Source: Lacrimispora xylanisolvens (GTDB taxonomy: Bacteria; Bacillota; Clostridia; Lachnospirales; Lachnospiraceae). From it: a DNA stretch of 64,000 nt. The position numbers were made by a program, and so were the translations under genes. The first letter of the stretch is position 1. Each line of letters opens with the position of its first letter. Location: assembly GCF_002934545.1 (NCBI RefSeq), contig NZ_PTJA01000011.1:140398-204397 (forward strand), in the 5' to 3' direction. The notes beneath the pieces are model-generated. The model worked only from the letters and a program-made list of their open reading frames with translations, was not told where the DNA came from and ran no database searches. Below, in pieces: positions 24,805-33,399 of this stretch.

Positions 24805-26415
24805 ATGGATCTATACAGTATCATTTTAGTGGATGATGAGGAAGAAGTCCGCAAAAGCATTATAAAGAAAATTGAATGGCAGTCAGCTGGCTTTAAAGTG
24901 GTGGGTGACGCAGAAAACGGGGAAGATGCCATTGAAAAAATAGAGGTACTGGAGCCGGATGTAGTACTGACGGATATCCGGATGCCTTATATGGATGGAC
25001 TTGCACTGGCAGAGAAGATAAGACAGCGTTATCCGTCTATGAAAGTTGTTATTTTTTCCGGATACGACGACTTTGAATACGCCCAGAAAGCAATTAAGCT
25101 AAATGTGACCGAATACATTTTAAAGCCTGTCAATGTGGAAGAGCTTACCTCTATTTTAAAAAGAATCAAAAGCAATCTTGACCGGGAAATTGAGGAAAAA
25201 CGTAATATTAACAGGCTCAGGGAAAATTACAGAAAGAGCCTTCCTGTATTTCGGGAGCAGTTCTTTAATGATCTGGTACACAAGAATCTTTCCAATGAAA
25301 TAGCAGAGCAGAAGCTAAAAGAATACGATATCCCCATTGCAGGCGCGTGGAAATGGATTATAGCAGCCGTTTCGGTTGAACGGGCTGAGGTGAATGATAC
25401 CCTGAGTCTTCACAGTGAGGAGGAGCTGATCCCTGTATCCGTTATGCAGATTATTCGGGAGAAGCTGGAAGGATATTGCAGATTTGCGCTGTTTCAGTCT
25501 GTTCTGGAGGCCGAAATGGTAGTGGTGGTAGCGCTCGATGACGATTTCATCACCGGGCTGATTGATGTATTTGGAGATATCTGCAAGGAAACAAAGAGGA
25601 TTCTGGAGGTTCCCGTTACCATAGGAATCGGTCACAGCTGTGAGGAATTATCCAATATCCCATACGCTTACCAATCGGCGATTGATGCTCTTGGTTATAA
25701 AGCCATAGTTGGAAAAGGCAGTACCATCTATATCAATGATATGGAACCAGTGGGAAGCGGAAAGCTGGAATTTGACAGTGTTCTGGAGGCGGATCTGATT
25801 TCAGCGATCAAGTTTGGTCCTGATGGAAAGATTGAAGCTGCTGTGACACAGATTATTCGGAAAATGGAATCTGCAAAAGTACATTTCAGACAGCAGCAGG
25901 TTTATATGTTCGGAGTATTAAACAGTGTGATACAGATGGTACAGCAGTATGATCTTGATCTGGAAGAAATCATGGGCTGGGATCTGGAGTCCATGACATT
26001 CTTTGACAAGATTCAGAAAGGGGAATTTGGCACCTGGCTTTACAAGGCTGCAGAAAAAATCAATCAGGCGATTAATCAGGAACGTGATCTTACTACAAGA
26101 CAGGTGATTCAGGAGGCGAGACAGTATATTATGGATCATTATCAGAATCCGGATTTATCCGTTGAAATGATCTGCCGCCATCTGCATATGAGCCCCGCTT
26201 ATTTTTCTACACTGTTTAAAAAGGAAACCGGACAGGCCTATATCGCCTATTTAACTGATCTCAGGTTAAACAAGGCAGTGGAGCTGTTAAACAAAACCGA
26301 GGATAAAACCTATGTCATTGCGGCAAAGGTGGGATATCCGGAGCAAAACTATTTCAGTTATGTGTTTAAAAAGAAATTTGGAGTTTCACCTACTAAATTT
26401 CGCGGAGTGAGGTAA
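24805..26415 (+). CDS. YesN-type response regulator, AraC output
   Basis: Transcription factor of 536 residues. Residues 1-120 are a receiver domain with Asp10/Asp11, phospho-acceptor Asp57 in VVLTDIRMPYMDG and the conserved Lys in YILKPVNVEEL. A long middle part of about 300 residues links to a C-terminal AraC DNA-binding domain (two helix-turn-helix motifs, VEMICRHLHMSPAYFSTLFK and VGYPEQNYFSYVFKKKFG). The partner kinase starts in its stop codon (TAATG). The adjacent binding proteins and mgl transporter are the likely targets. Confidence 0.93.
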   Translation: MDLYSIILVDDEEEVRKSIIKKIEWQSAGFKVVGDAENGEDAIEKIEVLEPDVVLTDIRMPYMDGLALAEKIRQRYPSMKVVIFSGYDDFEYAQKAIKLNVTEYILKPVNVEELTSILKRIKSNLDREIEEKRNINRLRENYRKSLPVFREQFFNDLVHKNLSNEIAEQKLKEYDIPIAGAWKWIIAAVSVERAEVNDTLSLHSEEELIPVSVMQIIREKLEGYCRFALFQSVLEAEMVVVVALDDDFITGLIDVFGDICKETKRILEVPVTIGIGHSCEELSNIPYAYQSAIDALGYKAIVGKGSTIYINDMEPVGSGKLEFDSVLEADLISAIKFGPDGKIEAAVTQIIRKMESAKVHFRQQQVYMFGVLNSVIQMVQQYDLDLEEIMGWDLESMTFFDKIQKGEFGTWLYKAAEKINQAINQERDLTTRQVIQEARQYIMDHYQNPDLSVEMICRHLHMSPAYFSTLFKKETGQAYIAYLTDLRLNKAVELLNKTEDKTYVIAAKVGYPEQNYFSYVFKKKFGVSPTKFRGVR

Positions 26416-28187
26416 TGGAAAAGAAGAATAACAGCATTCGTTATACCATTTTCGTATATTTTACCATAACGGCGCTTGCAGCAGGTCTGCTTATTTCTCT
26501 TTCCTTGTACCAGCGTCTTTCCTCTCAGGTTGCAGAGGTGGTACAGGAGGAAAATCAGAGCCTGATTAATCAGGTGGCACGGTCTGTGGAATCCTACCTG
26601 CGAACCGTTATGAAACTATCTGATTCTCTTTATTATGGAGCTGTGAAGAATGCGGACCTTTCTTCCCAGTCCATTAATAATGAGATCACCCTTCTGTATG
26701 ACAACAATAAGGACAATGTGGATAACATTGCCCTTTTCACCCAGGACGGAGCAATGGTGGAGTCTGTTCCTGCAGCAAGACTGAAAAAGAATCTTAATAT
26801 AACGGGGGAGAAATGGTTTTCCAATGCTCTTGAAAAAACGGAAAACCAGCATTTTTCCGATCCCCACGTCCAGTATATATTTGAAAACAATGAAAACCAG
26901 TACCGATGGGTGTTCTCCCTGTCCAGAGCGGTGGAGCTGACGGAAGGAACGTCTACCACCCAGGGCGTTTTGCTGGTGGATTTAAGCTATTCCAGTCTGG
27001 AGCATCTATTTGAAGGAGTCACCACAGGTAAAGGCGGTTATGTTTATCTGATGGGAAGCGACGGAGAAATCCTGTATCACCCAAGAATTCAGTTGATTGA
27101 CTCAGGCCGGCTGAAGGAAAACAATAAAGTGGCATCCGGCTATAAGGATGGAATTCACCGTGAAGTTTTTGAAGGGGATAACCGAATTATAACGGTTAAG
27201 TCAGTGGGCTATACAGGCTGGAAAATCGTTGGTGTTACGCCTAATAGCGTGGTTTCCTTAAATACCATCAAAACCAGGTTGTTTATTGTATTCATGATTA
27301 CTCTTATCTTATTTATACTTGTACTGATCAACTCCTATATCTCATCTCGTATAACAAATCCTATCAAGGAGTTGGAAAAATCCGTAGGAATCCTGGAAGA
27401 AGGGGATTTGGAAACTGCAGTTTCCATCGGAGGCTCTTATGAAATTCAGCATTTGGGTAATTCCATTAAAAACATGGCAATTCAGATCCGGGTTTTGATG
27501 GATGACATCGTAACGGAACACGAAGCCAAACGAAAACAGGAATTTGATACCCTGCAATCACAAATTAATCCCCATTTTTTATACAATACTCTGGACATTA
27601 TCGTCTGGATGATTGAAAATGAACAAAAGAACGAAGCGGTTAAGGCAGTGACAGCACTTGCCCGGTTTTTCCGGATCAGCTTAAGCAAAGGAAAAAGCAT
27701 TATTACAGTCCGGGATGAACTGGAGCATGTAAGAAGCTATTTAATGATCCAGCATATGCGTTTTAAAAATAAATTTTCCTATGAAATTCAGGCAGAGGAA
27801 GAATGTATGGAATTAACCAGTTTAAAACTGATTCTGCAGCCGCTGGTGGAGAACGCCATCTATCATGGCATGGAATTCATGGATGGGGAGGGGGAGATAA
27901 AATTATCGGTGATGCGAAAGGAAGATAATCTGATTATCCAGGTTTCTGATAATGGTCTGGGTATGACAGAGGAACAAGTGAAAAGCCTCTTTTCCCATGA
28001 GGTTCATGTTACCTCGAAAAAGGGTTCCGGTATTGGAGTGAAGAATGTAAATGAAAGAATCAAGCTTTATTTTGGGGAAAACTACGGGTTAACCATTGAT
28101 TCCGAGCCTGATGAGGGAACCACCATTACCATTCTCCTCCCTGCCGTACCTTATGATTCCGTTTTAGAAAAGGAGAAGCAATCATGA
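26415..28187 (+). CDS. YesM-type sensor histidine kinase
   Basis: Membrane kinase of 590 residues. A first membrane helix (about 10-33), an extracellular Cache-like sensor, and a second helix (about 290-312) are followed by a HAMP segment (SSRITNPIKELEKSV). The His_kinase domain has the phospho-His in INPHFLYNTLDIIVWM near residue 385. The HATPase domain has LVENAIYHG, SDNGLGM and GSGIGVKNVNERI. It partners with the AraC-type regulator upstream. Its stop overlaps the next gene, a membrane-anchored binding protein, by ATGA, which suggests the kinase senses that protein's ligand. Confidence 0.93.
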   Translation: MEKKNNSIRYTIFVYFTITALAAGLLISLSLYQRLSSQVAEVVQEENQSLINQVARSVESYLRTVMKLSDSLYYGAVKNADLSSQSINNEITLLYDNNKDNVDNIALFTQDGAMVESVPAARLKKNLNITGEKWFSNALEKTENQHFSDPHVQYIFENNENQYRWVFSLSRAVELTEGTSTTQGVLLVDLSYSSLEHLFEGVTTGKGGYVYLMGSDGEILYHPRIQLIDSGRLKENNKVASGYKDGIHREVFEGDNRIITVKSVGYTGWKIVGVTPNSVVSLNTIKTRLFIVFMITLILFILVLINSYISSRITNPIKELEKSVGILEEGDLETAVSIGGSYEIQHLGNSIKNMAIQIRVLMDDIVTEHEAKRKQEFDTLQSQINPHFLYNTLDIIVWMIENEQKNEAVKAVTALARFFRISLSKGKSIITVRDELEHVRSYLMIQHMRFKNKFSYEIQAEEECMELTSLKLILQPLVENAIYHGMEFMDGEGEIKLSVMRKEDNLIIQVSDNGLGMTEEQVKSLFSHEVHVTSKKGSGIGVKNVNERIKLYFGENYGLTIDSEPDEGTTITILLPAVPYDSVLEKEKQS

Positions 28188-29155
28188 CAAAACAGGAAAA
28201 AATTTTGTGGGTTATTTTGCCGGTAGTGCTTGTGATCCTGTTTCTTTTGTCTTCTACGGATTTGATCATTAAGGAAAAAAAGACGGTCATTTATCCGATT
28301 TCCATTATTATCAGCGATACCTCAGATGATTATTTTGCTAATTTCAGAAAAGGTGCGGATAAAGCAGCGGAAGAATATAATGTTGACGTCAGTTTTATTA
28401 CCCTTTATGAAAAGGGAGATCAGGATCAGCAGCTGGAACTGGTAAAACGGGAGATTAATGACGGAGCGTTAGCGGTTGTGTTAGTTCCGGTAAAGCCGGA
28501 AGAATGCGCAAAAAAAATGGATGACATGGTTTTAAACTGTCCTGCAGTCATTGTTGGTAACTTAATTCCCAATGAGAAGGTGAAAAGCGGGATTGCACCG
28601 GATTTTGAAGAGGAAGGGCGTAAGCTGGGACAGGCAATAGCAAGGGAGAATTCTCCTGGTAAACCGGTATGGATCTTTATGGAAGGGTTAGACTATGGAT
28701 ACAACCGGGATATTTATGCAGGTGCTGAAAGTGAACTGAAAAACGCGGGTTTTACTGTGAAAATTTATAATAAGACCATGGAAGAGACCTTTCGCAAAGC
28801 CATAGAAGGATTGGTCTATCCAGGGAGTGAAAAAGTGATTATAGCGGCGATAGATACGAAAAGTCTTGACGAAACGGCAGAAATTATAGCAGGAAGTCCG
28901 GTTTATGGCAGTTATGTGGATGGTCTTTACGGGGTAGGAAGTACCACCAGGCTTTTGACTGATCTGGACAACGGGGTGATAAAAGGTCTGGTGGTAAGTG
29001 ATCAGTTTGATGCAGGGTACAGGAGCATTGAAAAAGCAGTTGAGTCGGTCCACAGAGGATTTCAAAAGGAGCAGATTGTACTGGATTCTTATTATATCCG
29101 AAGAGAAGATTTAAGAGAGAGCAAATATGAAAAAATCTTATATCCGATTGACTAA
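28184..29155 (+). CDS. membrane-anchored sugar-binding protein, sensory partner
   Basis: Periplasmic-binding-protein fold (323 residues) held by one N-terminal helix (ILWVILPVVLVILFLLSS) with no lipobox Cys. The outer domain follows the LacI/RbsB-like pattern: ISIIISDTSDDYFANFRKGADKAAEEY, then VVLVPVKPEECAKKMD, KSGIAPDFEEEGRKLGQAIA and GLVVSDQFDAGYRSI. It is coupled to the kinase by a four-base overlap. Clostridia have three-component systems in which an anchored binding protein presents a sugar to a LytS/YesM kinase (for example XylFII-LytSR). This gene fits that design, but its ligand is unknown. Confidence 0.85.
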   Translation: MTKQEKILWVILPVVLVILFLLSSTDLIIKEKKTVIYPISIIISDTSDDYFANFRKGADKAAEEYNVDVSFITLYEKGDQDQQLELVKREINDGALAVVLVPVKPEECAKKMDDMVLNCPAVIVGNLIPNEKVKSGIAPDFEEEGRKLGQAIARENSPGKPVWIFMEGLDYGYNRDIYAGAESELKNAGFTVKIYNKTMEETFRKAIEGLVYPGSEKVIIAAIDTKSLDETAEIIAGSPVYGSYVDGLYGVGSTTRLLTDLDNGVIKGLVVSDQFDAGYRSIEKAVESVHRGFQKEQIVLDSYYIRREDLRESKYEKILYPID

Positions 29156-29169
29156 ATGGGGGAATAGAA

Positions 29170-30192
29170 ATGAAAAAAAAATATGGAGTGCTGGCAGCGG
29201 TTATACTTTTGTTTGTTGTTGTACTGGGCTTTTTTTATCAGAACTATAAATCCGGGAAAAAAGAAGGGAACAAAGCAGTTCGCATTGGGGTGACTTTATA
29301 CCGGGGAGATGATTCATTTATTAATACCATAAGGGGGAAATTAGAAGATCAGGCCAAGGAATATGAAAAGAACACCGGGATTAAGGTTGTTATGGAAATC
29401 GTGGATGCAAAGGGAAACCAGAATACTCAGAACAGCCAGGTAGACCGTTTTATTTCTCTGGGATATGATGCAATCTGTGTTAATATGGTTGACCGGTCGG
29501 CTGCATCAAATATTATTGGAAAGGCAATGGATGCAGATACGCCGGTAGTATTTTTTAACCGGGAGCCGGTGGAAGAGGATATGCGGCGCTGGGAAAAGCT
29601 TTATTATGTAGGGGAAAATGCAAAAGAGTCCGCTACGCTACAGGGAAATATGCTGGTAGAAGCTTATAAGTCTGACCCAACTTCTCTGGATATAAACGGA
29701 GATGGTAAGGTGAGCTATGTCCTTTTGGAGGGAGAGAGCAGCCATCAGGATTCTCTGATCAGAACCGAGTGGTCGATCCAGACACTAAAGGATGGAGGGG
29801 TACCTCTGGAAAAGATTACGGGCGCCATAGCAAACTGGGACAGAAGCCAGGCTTCTGCCTGGATGGAGCAGTGGCTGACCCAGTATCCGGATGAAATTGA
29901 GGTAGTGATCTGCAATAACGATGATATGGCACTGGGAGCAGCAGATGCCATTGAGCGCAAGGGAGGTTCCAGGCCAATCAAGGTAGTTGGTATAGACGGC
30001 ACGCCCCAGGGAATTGAAGGCGTCCGGGAAGGAAAACTGTTTGGTACAGTACAATGTGACAGCGATGAATATGCCGGAGTGATTTTTAAAATTGCGGCAG
30101 CGGAGGCTCTTGGTAATAATGTACAGGAAACAGTGGATTTAAGCCGGGATAAGTATTATGAATGCAGACAAAATACCCTGACTGCCAAATAG
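29170..30192 (+). CDS. galactose/glucose-binding-like protein, membrane-anchored
   Basis: MglB-type binding protein (340 residues) with an N-terminal helix (VLAAVILLFVVVLGFFYQ) and no Cys for lipidation, so it is probably an uncleaved anchor. RIGVTLYRGDDSFINTIRGKLE opens the first lobe. A calcium loop like that of galactose-binding protein is present (DINGDGKVSYVLLEGE), and EVVICNNDDMALGAADAIE and VVGIDGTPQGIEGVREGKL form the second lobe. It lies in the sensor operon, before the mglB promoter. A sensing rather than a transport role is plausible. Confidence 0.85.
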   Translation: MKKKYGVLAAVILLFVVVLGFFYQNYKSGKKEGNKAVRIGVTLYRGDDSFINTIRGKLEDQAKEYEKNTGIKVVMEIVDAKGNQNTQNSQVDRFISLGYDAICVNMVDRSAASNIIGKAMDADTPVVFFNREPVEEDMRRWEKLYYVGENAKESATLQGNMLVEAYKSDPTSLDINGDGKVSYVLLEGESSHQDSLIRTEWSIQTLKDGGVPLEKITGAIANWDRSQASAWMEQWLTQYPDEIEVVICNNDDMALGAADAIERKGGSRPIKVVGIDGTPQGIEGVREGKLFGTVQCDSDEYAGVIFKIAAAEALGNNVQETVDLSRDKYYECRQNTLTAK

Positions 30193-30292
30193 GAAAATAG
30201 GAAAACTGGTATTTATCAATAAAAAATTATAAAAAAACTGAGTAAATCATGAAAAATCTAAAAAATTCGATACATATACCAAGAAAATTATA

Positions 30293-30353
30293 TGGAATAG
30301 TGCACAAAATAAAGATATAATGTGCATGTCGATGAGGTAAAAGTACCAATCGA
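30293..30353 (+). promoter_or_regulatory. mglB promoter region with two inverted repeats
   Basis: The 194-base gap before mglB holds a TATAAT at 30316-30321 with a weak -35 (TGGAAT, 30293-30298, 17-base spacer). TGCAC (30301-30305) and GTGCA (30322-30326) flank the -10. Just downstream a near-perfect dyad (30329-30353) pairs TCGAT with ATCGA and GGTA with TACC around AAAG. The dyad could be an operator or a leader hairpin. A second TATAAT at 30363 is too close to the ribosome site to act as a -10. Confidence 0.45.
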
Positions 30354-30386
30354 ACACAATTATATAATGATAAGGGAGGATTTATC

Positions 30387-31514
30387 ATGAGATTACTCAA
30401 AAAAGTAGTAGCAGTAGGTCTCGCTTCTGCAATGGTATTTTCCATGGCAGGCTGCGGTTCCAGCTCAAAGGCCACAACAGCAGCATCTGAGGCAGCGACC
30501 ACTGCAGCAGAAACAAAGAAGGAAGAGACCAAATCAGCAGAAACTACTGCAGCAGCTGTTAAAGAAGCAGTAGGCGGGGATTTAGCTGATAAAAAAGTTG
30601 GTATTTCCATTTACAAATTCGATGATAACTTCATGACACTTTATCGTACAGAACTTCAGCGTTATTTAACTGAAGACCTGGGCTTTAAGAAAGATAATGT
30701 GGTAATTCAGGATGGTAAGGGCGATCAGGCAGAACAGACCAACCAGATCCAGAACTTCATTACCCAGAAATATGACGTACTTATTTTAAATCTTGTTCAG
30801 GCTTCTTCCGCTCCAGAAATCACAAATATGTGTAAGGAAGCAGGAATCCCTGTTGTTTACATTAACCGTGAGCCAGATCCAGAAGAAGAGCAGAGATGGA
30901 AAGATGAAAAAATCAATGCAACTTATGTAGGATGCGATGCAAGACAGTCCGGAACCTATCAGGGTGAAGAAATTCTTGAAACTTCCAACAAGGGCGATAT
31001 CAACGGCGATGGCGTAGTTAACTACATCATGATCCAGGGTGACCCGGAGAACGTAGATGCTCAGTACAGAACCGAATTCTCTGTAAAAGCACTGACTGAC
31101 AAGGGCGTAAAAGTAAAAGAGCTCTTAAAACAGCGTGGTGACTGGGATCAGGCAAAAGCACAGCAGATTGCACAGGATGCTCTGACACAGTATGGCGATC
31201 AGATCGAAGTTATCTTCTGCAACAACGATGCTATGGCACTTGGTGCACTTCAGGCAATCGAAGCAGCAGGACGTACTGTAAACAAAGATATCTATTTAGT
31301 AGGTGTTGATGCGTTAACAGAAGCAGTTCAGAACGTTATTGATGACAAACAGACCGGTACCGTATTTAACGATCATTTCTCTCAGGCTCAGACAGCAAGC
31401 GATATGGCTGTTAAGTTCTTAAAGGGTGATTCTGTTGAAAACGTTAACATGGTAGACTATATCAAGGTTACCAAGGCAAATGCACAGGATACTCTTGACA
31501 AATTAAAAAAATAA
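30387..31514 (+). CDS. mglB: galactose ABC transporter substrate-binding lipoprotein
   Basis: Lipoprotein of 375 residues with signal peptide and lipobox (MVFSMAGC, Cys at 27). A Thr/Ala/Glu-rich linker follows to about residue 68, then a galactose-binding-protein fold: KVGISIYKFDDNFMTLYRTEL, the calcium loop DINGDGVVNYIMIQGD, EVIFCNNDAMALGALQAIEAAG and LVGVDALTEAVQNV. It feeds the MglA/MglC transporter encoded next. Codon use is smoother than in its neighbours, as expected for a highly expressed binding protein. The terminator and repeat array after it would keep its mRNA above that of mglA. Confidence 0.92.
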   Translation: MRLLKKVVAVGLASAMVFSMAGCGSSSKATTAASEAATTAAETKKEETKSAETTAAAVKEAVGGDLADKKVGISIYKFDDNFMTLYRTELQRYLTEDLGFKKDNVVIQDGKGDQAEQTNQIQNFITQKYDVLILNLVQASSAPEITNMCKEAGIPVVYINREPDPEEEQRWKDEKINATYVGCDARQSGTYQGEEILETSNKGDINGDGVVNYIMIQGDPENVDAQYRTEFSVKALTDKGVKVKELLKQRGDWDQAKAQQIAQDALTQYGDQIEVIFCNNDAMALGALQAIEAAGRTVNKDIYLVGVDALTEAVQNVIDDKQTGTVFNDHFSQAQTASDMAVKFLKGDSVENVNMVDYIKVTKANAQDTLDKLKK

Positions 31515-31533
31515 TATCCAGCAGCCGAAATTG

Positions 31534-31564
31534 CGGGTGTGTCGGTAAGGCACACCCGATTTTT
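31534..31564 (+). terminator. terminator-like hairpin between mglB and the repeat array
   Basis: CGGGTGTG/CACACCCG (31534-31541 with 31551-31558) followed by ATTTTT. It lies inside the operon, so it probably lets only part of the transcripts continue into mglA and also protects the mglB message. Confidence 0.7.
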
Positions 31565-31573
31565 AAAAGTTAG

Positions 31574-31828
31574 ATGAAATACCTTAACAGGTATCCCTTT
31601 ATGTCCGGAAAAGCGGACGAATCAATGAAATACCTTAACAGGTATCCCTTTATGTCCGGAAAAGCGGACGAATCAATGAAATACCTTAACAGGTATCCCT
31701 TTATGTCCGGAAAAGCGGACGAATCAATGAAATACCTTAACAGGTATCCCTTTATGTCCGGAAAAGCGGACAGATTAATGAAATACCTTAACAGGTATCC
31801 CTTTATGTCCGGAAAAACGGACGAATCA
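31574..31828 (+). repeat. five tandem 51-bp units, each with two hairpins
   Basis: Five head-to-tail copies of a 51-base unit fill the mglB-mglA gap. Units 1-3 are identical, unit 4 differs in its last bases, and unit 5 has one loop change. Each unit holds hairpin A (ATACCT-TAAC-AGGTAT), a fixed single-stranded linker CCCTTTAT, and hairpin B (GTCCG-GAAAAG-CGGAC). In unit 1 these are 31579-31594, 31595-31602 and 31603-31618. The unit is 17 codons long, so an open frame reads MKYLNRYPFMSGKADES five times. There is no ribosome site before it, and it runs into mglA in another frame, so I regard the array as RNA or DNA structure rather than protein. A single relative with different stems lies before clpX (43225-43262). 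Confidence 0.95.
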
Positions 31829-31845
31829 ATGAAAGGAGAAGCGGG

Positions 31846-33399
31846 ATGGCAGAGAATTACAGACTGGAAATGGTTGGAATCAGCAAATCCTTCCCTGGCG
31901 TCAAAGCGCTCGATAAAATCAATTTAAAAGTACGTCCCGGTACCGTTCACGCTCTGATGGGAGAGAACGGAGCAGGTAAGTCAACACTGATGAAATGCCT
32001 GTTTGGCATATACAAGATGGATGAAGGTGAGGTTCTGATTGATGGTGCGAAGGTGAGTATTGCCAATCCGGATGATGCACTTCACAAAGGCCTTGCCATG
32101 GTACACCAGGAACTTCAGCCGGTACCGGCTCGCTCTATAGCAGAGAATATGTATCTCGGACGGTTTCCAATATATAAAATAGGACCGCTTAAAGTAATCG
32201 ATCATAAAACCATGAATGCAGAAGCAGAAAAGTGGTTAAAAGATGTTAAAATGACATTCAATCCCAAAGCAAAACTTGGGACCTTATCAATCGGACAAAT
32301 GCAGTCAGTAGAAATTGCAAAGGCAGTCAGCCAGAATGCAAAACTGGTGATTCTGGATGAACCTACTTCATCACTGACTGATAATGAGGTAGAAGCACTG
32401 TTCCGTATTATCAGGGACTTAAAGTCCCGCGGAGTTTCTATGATATATATCAGCCATAAAATGGCAGAGATCAGGCAGATTGCGGATGACATCACCATCA
32501 TGCGGGATGGAACTTACGTTGGTTCATGGGAAGTGGCAGATATCTCTGACGAAGAGATTGTAAAACAGATGGTAGGAAGAGAGCTGGGAAATGTTTACCC
32601 CCCAAAGGACGATTACCGGACGGATGAAACCGTTTTAAAGGTAAGCCATTTAAGCAGTATTCATGAACGTTCTTTTCAGGATTGCTCCTTTGAACTGAAA
32701 AAAGGAGAGATTCTGGGATTCGGAGGTCTGGTCGGAGCTCAGAGAACCGAATTAATGGAAGCCATATTCGGAATGAGGAATATATCCGGGGGAGAAGTTG
32801 AAGTCCTTGGAAAAAAAGTTGAGATTAAATGCCCAAAGGATGCCATCGGCGATTCCGTGGGCATGATTACAGAAGACCGAAGAGGAAACGGTATCTTTGG
32901 ATGCTTAAGCATTTCTGACAATACAGCCATTGCTTCTTACCGCAATTATACAACAGCGGGAGTGATTCAGAAGAAGAGAGTAGCATCGGTTGTTAAGGAC
33001 AGCATTGCAAAGCTGAGTATAAAAACTCCCAACGATAGGACGCAGATCCAGTCTCTTTCCGGAGGAAATCAGCAAAAAGTAATTATTGCCAGATGGCTGG
33101 CAAGCAATCCTGAAATTTTAATCATGGATGAGCCGACAAGAGGTATCGACGTAGGCGCAAAGTATGAGATTTATCAGATTATGATTGACCTTGTAAAGCA
33201 GGGCAAATCTATCATTATGATTTCCTCTGAAATGCCGGAGTTAATTGGTATGTCAAACCGGATTATCGTAATGTGCGGCGGACGAATCACAGGAGAAGTA
33301 GAGGATAGTGAGGCAACCCAGGAGAAAATCATGGCATTTGCCACTAAATTCGATATAAACAAAACGGAAAATAATTCCAAACAGGAGGTTAAGTCATGA
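31846..33399 (+). CDS. mglA: galactose/methyl galactoside ABC transporter ATPase
   Basis: Sugar ABC ATPase of 517 residues made of two nucleotide-binding domains. Domain 1 has Walker A GENGAGKSTLMKCLFG, signature LSIGQMQSVEIAKA and Walker B LVILDEPTSSL. Domain 2 has a degenerate Walker A (GLVGAQRTELMEAIFG), signature LSGGNQQKVIIARW and Walker B ILIMDEPTRGIDVG. This layout is normal for MglA/RbsA. The ATG follows AAAGGAGAAG directly after the last repeat unit. Coupled by ATGA overlap to mglC. Confidence 0.95.
   Translation: MAENYRLEMVGISKSFPGVKALDKINLKVRPGTVHALMGENGAGKSTLMKCLFGIYKMDEGEVLIDGAKVSIANPDDALHKGLAMVHQELQPVPARSIAENMYLGRFPIYKIGPLKVIDHKTMNAEAEKWLKDVKMTFNPKAKLGTLSIGQMQSVEIAKAVSQNAKLVILDEPTSSLTDNEVEALFRIIRDLKSRGVSMIYISHKMAEIRQIADDITIMRDGTYVGSWEVADISDEEIVKQMVGRELGNVYPPKDDYRTDETVLKVSHLSSIHERSFQDCSFELKKGEILGFGGLVGAQRTELMEAIFGMRNISGGEVEVLGKKVEIKCPKDAIGDSVGMITEDRRGNGIFGCLSISDNTAIASYRNYTTAGVIQKKRVASVVKDSIAKLSIKTPNDRTQIQSLSGGNQQKVIIARWLASNPEILIMDEPTRGIDVGAKYEIYQIMIDLVKQGKSIIMISSEMPELIGMSNRIIVMCGGRITGEVEDSEATQEKIMAFATKFDINKTENNSKQEVKS

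Noticed and set aside
30363..30368. Second TATAAT before mglB as the -10 element
   Set aside because: It lies only a few bases before the ribosome site, so a start point there would leave almost no leader.
31574..31828. CRISPR array
   Set aside because: The units are directly adjacent with no variable spacers, and there are no cas genes in the window.
31574..31927. 117-codon frame over the tandem repeats as a protein gene
   Set aside because: No ribosome site precedes it, its sequence is only the repeat, and its end overlaps mglA in another frame. Kept as a repeat, with translation left open.
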